Positions 45,471 to 54,029 of a DNA stretch of 64,000 nucleotides are shown here, one piece after another; position 1 is the first letter of the stretch; every line of letters starts with the position of its first letter. Under the pieces are notes generated by a model. That model worked only from the letters and a program-made list of their open reading frames with translations. It did no database searches and had not been told where the DNA came from. The position numbers were made by a program, and so were the translations under genes. The DNA lies in NCBI GenBank assembly GCA_964017045.1, contig OZ024802.1, positions 5,998,413 through 6,062,412 on the forward strand, given 5' to 3'. The stretch comes from Omphiscola glabra (Eukaryota; Mollusca; Gastropoda; Lymnaeidae).

Positions 45471-46468
45471 TTCACTCCTCAGCTCTATCTGTAGGTCTCA
45501 GCTCTGTCTGAAGGTCTCAGCTCTGTCTGTAGGTCTCAGCTCTGTCTGTAGGTCTCGGCTCTGTCTGTAGGTCTCAGCTCTGTCTGTAGGTCTCAGCTCT
45601 GTCTGTAGGTCTCGGCTCTGTCTGTAGGTCTCAGCTCTGTCTGTAGGTCTAGGCTCTGTCTGTAGGTCTCAGCTCTGCCTGTAGGTCTCGGCTCTGTCTG
45701 TAGGTCTCAGCTCTGTCTGTAGGTCTCAGCTCTGTCTGAAGGTCTCAGCTCTGTCTGAAGGTCTCAGCCCTGTCTGTAGGTCTCGGCTCTGTCTGTAGGT
45801 CTCGGCTCTGTCTGTAGGTCTCAGCTCTAACTGTAGGTCACAGCTCTGTCTGTAGGTCTCAGCTCTGTCTGTAGGTCTCAGCTCTGTCTGTAGGTCTCGG
45901 CTCTGTCTGTAGGTCTCAGCTCTAACTGTAGGTAACAGCTCTGTCTGTAGGTCTCTGCTCTGTCTGTAGGTCTCTGCTCTGTCTGTAGGTCTCAGCTCTG
46001 TCTGTAGGTCTCGGCTCTGTCTGTAGGTCTCGGCTCTGTCTGTAGGTCTCAGCTCTAACTGTAGGTCACGGCTCTGTCTGTAGGTCTCAGCTCTGTCTGT
46101 AGGTCTCAGCTCTGTCTGTAGGTCTCAGCTCTGTCTGTAGGTCTCGGCTCTGTCTGTAGGTCTCGGCTCTGTATGTAGGTCTCGGCTCTGTCTGTAGGTC
46201 TCAGCTCTGTCTGTAGGTCTCAGCTCTGTCTGTAGGTCTCGGCTCTGTCAGTAGGTCTCGGCTCTGTCTGTAGGTCTCGGCTCTGTCTTTAGGTCTCGGC
46301 TCTGTCTGTAGGTCTCAGCTCTGTCTGTAGGTCTCAGCTCTGTCTGTAGGTCTCAGCTCTGTCTGGAGGTCTCAGAGCTGTCTGTAGGTCTCGGCTCTGT
46401 CTGTAGGTCTCAACTCTGTCTGTAGGTCTCAGCTCTGTCTGTAGGTCTCAGCTCTGTCTGTAGGTCTC
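45471..46468. repeat. 19-bp satellite, about 52 copies
   Basis: The unit is tctgtctgtaggtctcagc, with a common cggc variant. The rare marker block ctaactgtaggt (near 45827, 45921 and 46060) divides the array into larger segments, showing higher-order duplication. A 19-bp period gives no long frames. Confidence 0.95.
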
Positions 46469-46535
46469 TTACTTCCGTATTCTGTGTATCGTTGTTTTGC
46501 TAGAAAAGTAAACATTGAAATAGAGGCAGTTAACA
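46469..46535. other. Short spacer
   Basis: No feature is seen. Confidence 0.4.
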
Positions 46536-46652
46536 ATCCCCACCTAATACAATCCCCACCTAATACAATACCCACCTAATACAATCCCCACCTAATACAA
46601 TCCCCACCTAATACAATCCCCACCTAATACAATCCCTACCTAATGAAATCCC
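46536..46652. repeat. 16-bp tandem repeat, about 7 copies
   Basis: The unit is aatccccacctaatac, with single-base variants (aatacccacc, aatccctacc). Confidence 0.9.
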
Positions 46653-46721
46653 CACCGCTTTCCAAAAGTTTCTTTTTCCTCCCACATGTTGTGATAAAAA
46701 TTAAGAGACCGTACTTTAAAA

Positions 46722-47082
46722 TTTGACTTGACCGGTAAATCTGACTTGACTGGTAAATCTGACTTGACTGGTAAATCTGACTTGACTGGTAAATCTAACT
46801 TGACTGGTAAATCTGACGACTGGTAAATCTGACTTGACTGGTAAATCTAACTTGACCGTAAATCTGACTTGACTGGTAAATCTGACTCGACCGGTAAATC
46901 TGACTTGACTGGTAATTCTGACTTGACCGGTAAATCTGACTTGACTGGTAAATCTGACTTGACCGGTAAATCTGACTTGACTGGTAAATCTGACTTGACT
47001 GGTAAATCTGACTCGACCAGTAAATCTGATTTGACTGAAATCTGACTTGACCGGTATATCTGACTTGACTGGTAAATGTGAC
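46722..47082. repeat. 18-bp minisatellite, about 20 copies
   Basis: The unit is ctgacttgactggtaaat, with a gaccgg variant. A few units have lost one to four bases. Confidence 0.93.
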
Positions 47083-47352
47083 AGGAATTTAGGATATCCT
47101 TTTAATAAAATAGAAATTTTTCTATAAGATCCGATGAAGCGGACTAAAAAAACTGAAATTTTAACATCTCTTTTTTGCGCATGATAAACTTAAACTTAAA
47201 TGATCGTGCAAAGGCAAAAACTGACGAGAATGGCCAACAAATGGAAATTTGCGACATCTTAGCTCCATAGTTTAATTCAAAATATGCGTATTAAAATTGT
47301 TTCCGTGTGTTTTGAGATTAAAATTTTTTGTATTAATTAAGCTGAAGAGATC
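47083..47352. other. Unique AT-rich spacer
   Basis: No feature is seen. Confidence 0.4.
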
Positions 47353-47357
47353 TCAAC

Positions 47358-47370
47358 CAAAATAATAATA

Positions 47371-47416
<46 letters not shown>

Positions 47417-47485
47417 TGAAAATAATAATGATAATAATAATAATAATGATAATGATAATAATAACAACAAATATAATAATAATAA
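47358..47485. repeat. AAT trinucleotide microsatellite
   Basis: About 125 bp of aataat with aatgat interruptions. The minus-strand leucine-rich frame over it is an artefact. Confidence 0.93.
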
Positions 47486-47918
47486 TGCTGATAAGTTTAT
47501 AAAAAAATAATTCAGCTTCACTTTGCGGCTATGCTCAACAGAGTGGAGACCACGCCTGTCAACTTCCTGTCATATATCTATTGAGCTTGTATTGCTTCAT
47601 GACCATAAATATAAGTTGGCGCCCTTTTTTTTATACAGCAATTAGAAGTTTCTGACGCACGTACACATACCTATGTGTCGCGTGGTTATGTTACGATAGT
47701 GACTTTGGTGAACGTTACTTCTTACATATGGTGACACAGTGGTTACATCAGTGGTTCTCAAACATTTTCCCACCACCCCTTTGCACCATAAACCCCGCCC
47801 TAGTGACTCCCTCCACCCCCTCTTTGTTGTCAAAAAAAAATATTCAGTAGCAAGCACAACTCTTTGGCAATTGAATTTCTAGACTTTCTACTCTGGAGGG
47901 TTATGAATCCTTCTCTCA
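47486..47918. other. Spacer with a hAT-like end
   Basis: Near 47751 cagtggttctcaaacatttt looks like a hAT terminus facing right, but no partner end was found, perhaps because the 2-kb element below inserted next to it. No gene. Confidence 0.4.
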
Positions 47919-48082
47919 CTAGAAATTAGAGACCGACCGAAAGTCATTTTCTGATTTCGGTCGAAACCGAGACTAGGCAGAAACTTAAAAATGAATTTCT
48001 ACCGAAACCGAATCCGAAAACAAAAGATTAATGAGACTTTCGGCCAAAACCGAAGCCGAAACTGAAATATTATAGGTATATT

Positions 48083-48257
48083 CAGGACCAAGTCTAACAA
48101 TTGCGGGGCCCTATGCGAAACGGATTGCGCGGGGCCCATTCTGGGTAGAGGATAAGGATAATAAGTGAAAATTACGATTTTTTATTAGAAAATAAATTCG
48201 GGGCGGGGCCTATGAAAGTGCGGCCGCATAGGTTGCAGTGGCCTAAGGCCGGCCCTG
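48083..48257 (-). mobile_element. Nested hAT-type miniature transposon
   Basis: A 175-bp element flanked by the perfect 8-bp duplication ggtatatt (48075-48082 and 48258-48265). The minus-strand end reads CAGGGCCGGCCTTAGG and the other end caggaccaagtctaac. GGGGCCC-rich subterminal DNA resembles the element at 18984-19481. It sits inside the 2-kb hAT-type element, so it inserted later. Confidence 0.85.
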
Positions 48258-48568
48258 GGTATATTGAAATTCGTTCACGCATGCCTTCTGCATACATAGA
48301 AAAAGGATTTGGGAGGAGGGAAGTATCAACATTTACATTATTTTTTATAAAAAATGAGATCATCGTGAATATTAATAAATAAACATCTAATGAATACTTT
48401 GGCTTCTACCATTTTTATTTAAAAGTAGTTTAAATTTCTTACAAATGTTTTTTAAAGTTGTATGGTAAGAAAAAATTTGGACCGGAAAAGGGGGGGGGGG
48501 GAACTTAATGCAACATAGACACTTGAGTTCCCTTTGCTTTTATAAAATAATTACAGCCTAGACCATAT

Positions 48569-48907
48569 GTATGTATGGCATCTTTCCGTCTACGAGAGAC
48601 GATAGATTTATCTTTTCTGATTGCAGCTCTTGGTGTGGCTAGTGAGACCGATCCTCGAGTGGCAGTCTCTTTTGCATGTCCCACACACGAATGCGGTGGA
48701 GCAGAGTTTTCCGGCCTTTCTCTGCGCTCTCTTTACAGCTGCTTCCGCCTTGTAGAGCTCCTCGGCACGTAGTGATCCTTCCTTCACGATGCCCCGCCAT
48801 GTGGATCGATCCTCCGCCAGGTCCTCCCAATTTGAGATGTTGATGTTGGCCGCCTTCATGTCTCTTTTGCATATGTCTAAGTATCTGAGACGAGGCCGTC
48901 CAACTGA
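48569..48907 (-). mobile_element. 5'-truncated LINE, 3' end of ORF2, with 12-bp duplication
   Basis: A 339-bp minus-strand insertion flanked by cctagaccatat on both sides (48557-48568 and 48908-48919). Translation begins at the break with SVGRPRLRYLDICKRDM, then WEDLAEDRSTWR, and ends with a CCHC-like zinc-finger motif (FVCGTCKRDC, then H) before a stop near 48611. This is the typical carboxy end of non-LTR retrotransposon reverse transcriptase proteins. A short 3' stretch ends in gatgccatacatac. The reverse transcriptase core is missing, as in a typical dead-on-arrival copy. Nested in the 2-kb hAT-type element. Confidence 0.88.
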
Positions 48908-49971
48908 CCTAGACCATATACTTACAATAATTATTTCTGGCTCTAACAGAGCCAATTGTCACCTAAATATCAGTTATTGAGGCTATAAAATATCACCACA
49001 ATGTTTCGCTGTTATCGTCATACTAATGCTTTGTGTTTTCATACACAGCTGGCGAGATATCACTGTATTTATATTTAGCCTAGTACCAACACATTAGTCT
49101 TTCCGTGCTGGTGACGTCATTATTTCGTTCGGTGACCAACCTCCCTCACCCCCATTGGTGGGGGCATTTTTTTTTAAACGGGTCTCTTAAAATTGTTGTT
49201 CTGACGGGTCTCGATGGAGAATCGCAAAAGACAGGTAACTTGGTCGCATAATTCAAAAAAGTAAACAGGTCCGCCGTAGGCCTACTACATAATTATAATA
49301 CAAACCAGTGATACATGCACACACTTGTTATTTCGTCAATAACAATGTTTATGAGCAGGATAATGATGAATTTCAAGAAATGAATGTATTCAAAAAGACT
49401 GGGTATCCTTAATTTAAAATAAAATAAATACAACATAAATAATAATGGAAATATGACCATTTCCTAGGATTATTCAATATTATTCACCTTTGCCTATGAC
49501 AACATTGATGAACATGATAATGATAAATGAAAATAAATATCACAAATGAAGGACTTGAATTAACCCAGGGATTCAAATTTTAATTTTTGAAATAAAAAAT
49601 AAATAAATTATTACCATTCCATTAGTTTTTCTTTCACAAAACTGTTAACATTTGCCTAGTACTAATTGAAATGTATTTTTTGAAATAAAGGAAAAGTAGG
49701 TCATCATGCAGCTGGGAGCAGTCTCCGCAGAGTATTAGTCATATAACGTAGGATGACAGCAGGACGTCGAGCAATAATGAATATCGGATTGCCAGCCTAA
49801 AGATAGACAGACAGTCTGACCTCTGGTAGATGACCGAAAACCTCAGTCACCGAAAGTTAACTTTTTTGTTTCGGCCCAAGCCGAAATTAAACCGAAATTT
49901 AACTTTTCCGTTTCGGTCGAAACCGAAATTAGGCCGAAAGTGATCAAATTCGTTCGGTCTCTACTAGAAAT

Positions 49972-50469
49972 ACGATGGTCCACTGTGACCGGCAGACTTA
50001 TTTACTAGACTTACAAGACCTACAGTAGCCCTACAAGACTCAATAGATTTTTCACTGTGTTTGTGGACTAATAATTATAAAATTCTAGTATTCTATTTTT
50101 CCTTTGCTTTTGTGTAATTTAATATAGATTTTATTTCTATAAATGTATTATTATTTTTTATATCTATTAAATAGTATACATAAAATGACTGTTAACATCA
50201 CTGCCTTTGGTATCGCATTTCTCTGGTACCGCTTCTCTTTGTGTATTGGCTTTCAGTTGGTTGATATCTTATCATCTTTCACACCCCCCCCCCCCCGCCT
50301 TTTTTTTTCCCCGGCTCTTCAAGTTTAGGCGGGCTTGTATGTCAACCAACATAGCTTATGATCAGAGTTAATTTAGTTATGAGAGTAGAGATTATTCATT
50401 TGGTTGCTAACACGATTGACGTCATCTCGGAGCAGATATTATTATAAATTGATGTAAACGTGCAAATAA
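49972..50469. other. Spacer with a segment shared with 21.5 kb
   Basis: 50381-50427 (gagagtagag, then ttcattt, then acgattgacgtcatctc) repeats 21471-21517. A C run followed by a T run lies at 50285-50308. No gene. Confidence 0.45.
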
Positions 50470-50477
50470 TGCCGAAC

Positions 50478-50649
50478 CAGTGGCGTAGCGAGCTTAACTC
50501 GCGCCCGGGGCACAATACCTTTTTAGCGCCCCACAATACCTTTTTAGCGCCCCCCCCCTATTCGAAAACCATACAATATTTTAGTAAAATATACCATTTG
50601 GCGCCCCTTTTTTTGTGAAGCCCCCTTGCCCCCCCTCACTACGCCACTG
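50478..50649 (+). mobile_element. hAT-type miniature transposon, copy 2
   Basis: A 172-bp element flanked by the perfect 8-bp duplication tgccgaac (50470-50477 and 50650-50657). Ends are cagtggcgtagcgag and, on the minus strand, cagtggcgtagtgag. It is a close relative, in opposite orientation, of 25777-25940. A phrase with cacaatacctttttagcgcc is duplicated inside. Confidence 0.92.
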
Positions 50650-50657
50650 TGCCGAAC

Positions 50658-50866
50658 ATAGCTCAGTCATATTTGATGACTTTGGGGCTCAGCTATGAGA
50701 GAGGCATGTATCTTTTTTTTTTAAATTTCCACGTTGTCAAGAGGTTCCTTAAAGCGACAAACACGTCTAAGAACTAAAATGTAAGAATTTAAATTTTGAA
50801 AACTATTTTAGTTGCTTTTCTTTAAAGTCCATTACTTTAGATCGATACATTATATTGATTTCGTAA
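50658..50866. other. Short AT-rich spacer
   Basis: No feature is seen. Confidence 0.4.
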
Positions 50867-50874
50867 TACTAAGT

Positions 50875-51122
50875 CATGGGCGCCCGCAGAACATTTTTCT
50901 AAAAGGGGGGGGGGGGGGCAAATTATTTTCCTGGTTTGGGGGGGGGGTGGCAAAATACTTTCTAGGTTTTGGGGGGGGGGGGGGGCAAAATACTTTCTCT
51001 TTATTTTCTCTTTACTTTAATACATTTTTCGTCTATTTTTGTCTAAAATATTTTTTTAATCAATCAATCCAGGGGGGGGGGGTGCAAGTGCCCCACCTTG
51101 CCACTACTTGCGGGCTCCCATG
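50875..51122. mobile_element. G-tract-rich miniature transposon, intact scar
   Basis: A 248-bp element flanked by the perfect 8-bp duplication tactaagt (50867-50874 and 51123-51130). Ends are CATGGGCGCCCGCAG and, on the minus strand, CATGGGAGCCCGCAA. Inside, three G runs of 9-12 alternate with gcaaaatactttc-type phrases, a short internal repeat. The 8-bp scar fits hAT, although the ends start CATG rather than CAG. Confidence 0.85.
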
Positions 51123-51130
51123 TACTAAGT

Positions 51131-51864
51131 AAATATTTATTGTTCTTATCCCCCGTGTGCAGTCTGATATCTATTGGTGACTCTTTTTTTCAAGGCCGAT
51201 AGTTTTAAACATATTTATTCCTTCATATCTTTTAGTTTTAATTTAACAAAAGATTTTCTGATATAATCCACCACGACACACTTAGACGACACACTTAGAC
51301 GACACACTTAGATAATCTAAGCGCCCCCCCCCCCCCCCCCCCACTTTAAAAAAAAAAAAATCTCCTTAGCATTTTAGTACCACCTTCCATTCAGGGACAT
51401 CCCAATTTGAGAACCACCGGGTAACATCAACCATTTGCATAAAATTACCGCATCATTAAAATCTGAAATCTGAAGAAGATGTTTCTTTATTAAGGCCCGT
51501 ATTATTTGAAGGATATTGGGGAAGGATTTTTTATGTGTACAGTCTGAGACCTATTTCTTTGAAGAATTAACAAGTGAAAAATAAGACCACTTTCTGTGAA
51601 CTGCGGGAATTATACAGTTCTATTTTTAGCTCCACGCTCTATTCTAGGATATCCGGATGACACTCGTTCAATGCTTTATTAGAACTCTTTCAACAATTAA
51701 GTTAGTGATATTAATGTCGATGTCAACAGCACACGACATAGGTCAGTGGCGAACCTAGCAGGTGCGAAAAAAAGGGGGGTGTGACATTCTGGGTGGCACT
51801 TTTAGGGTTAATATGTCGCATTCATTATATAAATAACTGGCCCATATACCTGGCCTTCTCCGGC
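51131..51864. other. Spacer with a C run and element-end fragments
   Basis: A 13-bp unit gacacacttagac repeats near 51273-51312. A 19-base C run lies at 51324-51342. caatttgagaaccaccg near 51403 matches the end motif at 22.06 kb. cagtggcgaacctagcagg near 51745 is another isolated end. No gene. Confidence 0.45.
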
Positions 51865-52260
51865 ACTTCCTCCCGATCCCATTGGTATCCCTATCCCGTC
51901 GGTATCCCGATGAGATCCAGTTCCCGGTGGGATCCCGATCCATCGGTTTCCAAATGGGACCCCATATCACAATGAGATCCCGAACCCTTTGGGATGCCGA
52001 CCTAATTGAGATACCGATGGGGTCCCATTTCCAAGTAGGATACCATTTTCCAATTTTTTCCCTGCTTCAGGTGGGATCCCGATAGGATCCTGTTTCCCGA
52101 TGGGCTCCTCTTCTTCTGCAATGGGATCCAGTTAGCCGATAGGATCCCTATAATGATCCCGTCACTCGATGGTTTCCAGTTTACTCATTCACCTTTATGA
52201 TCCTCTTCCTCATGGGTATCATGTTCCTATTAGGATTTTGTTCTCGGTAGGATTATGAAG
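51865..52260. repeat. Highly degenerate repeat of gatcccgat phrases
   Basis: Phrases like gggatcccgat, ggtatcccgat and tttccaaatgggac recur about every 12-25 bp. The order is scrambled and the copies are strongly diverged, so this looks like an old minisatellite. Confidence 0.65.
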
Positions 52261-52499
52261 GGTCCGTTTAAAGAAAATACCCATGAAGGTATAGAACTAA
52301 ACCAACATTTCAAAAAGCTTTTAGATTCCATTATATATCCCCGTAGAACAATATAGAACTTTCTAGAGCAATCTAGATTAAATTTAATATCAGCCTAGAA
52401 ACGTTTAAATAATGTCTTTTCTAAGTAATTATTCCTTGAATACGAAAAAAATATACAACTAAATTCACTACAATAACTAAAGTACATTTAAGTTGAAAG
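52261..52499. other. Unique AT-rich spacer
   Basis: No feature is seen. Confidence 0.4.
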
Positions 52500-53310
52500 A
52501 GGGGCCCCAGCGGGGGCCCATTCCATAATTGTTCCGAATCAGTTGTGCCTGAGATAGGGGCCCCATAAAAATCCTTCAGATAAATTATGGAGTTAAAATT
52601 TAAAATTTGACCCGTTAAAATATGTTTAATAATGCCATAGAGATCGCTTTTTAAAGTTATCGAACTTTCTGGAGAATTCTAGACTGGATATTATTAGCTT
52701 TACACCCCCCGATATTTCAATACTGGCAATGAAGTGTATTACTACATAGGTAGGCCTAAATCCATCATTTCACATAGAACCTACAGTGTTGTCTAAGACA
52801 ATTGATATTTCTCTAGCTTGCATAAGGAAAAATGAAATAAGGCACACGGCCCCAGAGGAATGGATCTTTATGAGCTCAGTACATTTTAGTATTTGAATAT
52901 GGATGATCAAGTTTATGTATACTAAGTTTGGTCAAGATCCATCAATTCATGTAGGAGTATTAAGCCCATTGATATTTATATTGCTTATAAAAGGAAAAAG
53001 GAAATAAGGCCCCCAGCCCCAGAGGAATGGATATTTATGAGTTCAGTACCCTTTGGTTTTTTAATATGGATAATCAAGTGTATGTGTTCTAAGTTCGGTC
53101 AAGATCCATATAGGTCATTTTATTTATATAGCTAATTAAAAAAAAACGAATTCAGGGCCCCCGCCCCCCAAACGGAATGTTATAAAAAGTTAATAACCTC
53201 CCAGTATTGGATTCTGGATAATGATGGATATATGCGCCAAGTTTTGTCAAGATCCATCAATCCATGTAAAGCCTTTGTGCAACAAACAAACAAACCCACA
53301 AACACAACTT
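52500..53310. repeat. Degenerate 150-167-bp tandem repeat, 4 units
   Basis: Units share ccccagaggaatggat, then taatatggat.atcaagt, then aagtttggtcaagatccatc. Two close units start near 52850 and 53017; diverged ones precede and follow. The last ends in aacaaacaaacaaaccc. Phrases such as tttggtcaagatcc before a caaacaaac tail are common in dispersed animal repeats, so a transposon origin is likely. Confidence 0.65.
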
Positions 53311-53528
53311 TTTCAATTATGTATATATATGATGTATGTGTATATGACGCCCCAGTTTTGATAGTTCTCCCCCAGCGGGTTTTCTTACGTTAGCATCGTG
53401 TCAGTGTCGGATTCACAAACATTATGAGGGATGGGTGTATGTCAATGTAACTTGCAAAGAGGCGTCAAGCTGGTGGTTGGGGAAATGGTTGAGCTGAACA
53501 TTCATGTACTCTTTCAAAATGAGGCGGT
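53311..53528. other. Short spacer
   Basis: No feature is seen. Confidence 0.4.
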
Positions 53529-53935
53529 CATTCAGTGGTCAATGGTCCAAGGTTTCAGAGGTTTAAAGTAACACTAGGTCATTCAGTGGTCAATGGTCCA
53601 TGGTTTCAGAGGTTTGAAGTAACACTAGGTCATTCAGTGGTCAATGGTCCAAGGTTTCAGAGGTTTGAAGTAACACTAGGTCATTCAGTGGTCAATGGTC
53701 CATGGTTTCAGAGGTTTGAAGTAACACTAGGTCATTCAGTGGTCAATGGTCCATGGTTTCAGAGATTTGAAGTAACACTAGGTCATTCAGTGGTCAATGG
53801 TCCATGGTTTGAGAGATTTGGAGTAACACTAGGTCATTCAGTGGTCAATGGTCCATGGTTTGAGAGAATTGAAGTAACACTAGGTCATTCAGTGGTCAAT
53901 GGTCCATGGTTTCAGAGGTTCAAAGTAACAGTACA
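53529..53935. repeat. 51-bp minisatellite, 8 copies
   Basis: The unit contains ggtcattcagtggtcaatgg, then tccatggtttcagaggtttg and aagtaacacta. Copies are highly similar. 51 is a multiple of three, so a 17-residue repeat frame runs through and continues past the array. It has no independent support as a gene. Confidence 0.94.
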
Positions 53936-54029
53936 TTATATAACAAGATACCATGTCAATCAAGTTTTAAAACTGACCATCGCCTCATATGTAGGCACCC
54001 CCACCACACCACACTCGATCGTCGTTTTT
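53936..54029. other. Short spacer
   Basis: No feature is seen. Confidence 0.4.

Larger units (their letters stand above)
47927..49963. mobile_element. 2.0-kb hAT-type transposon carrying nested insertions
   Basis: Flanked by the perfect 8-bp duplication ctagaaat (47919-47926 and 49964-49971). The left end is TAGAGACCGACCGAA and the right end on the minus strand is TAGAGACCGAACGAA. Both subterminal zones are packed with ttcggtcgaaaccg and ccgaaa phrases, likely transposase-binding repeats. 8-bp duplications and TAGAG ends fit hAT. No transposase frame is seen. Removing the two nested insertions and their duplications leaves about 1.5 kb. 49270-49680 is AT-rich. Confidence 0.85.

Noticed and set aside
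48608..48955. A host zinc-finger gene on the minus strand
   Set aside because: The zinc-finger-like end belongs to a truncated LINE with a 12-bp target duplication; residues before SVGRPR are translated flanking DNA.
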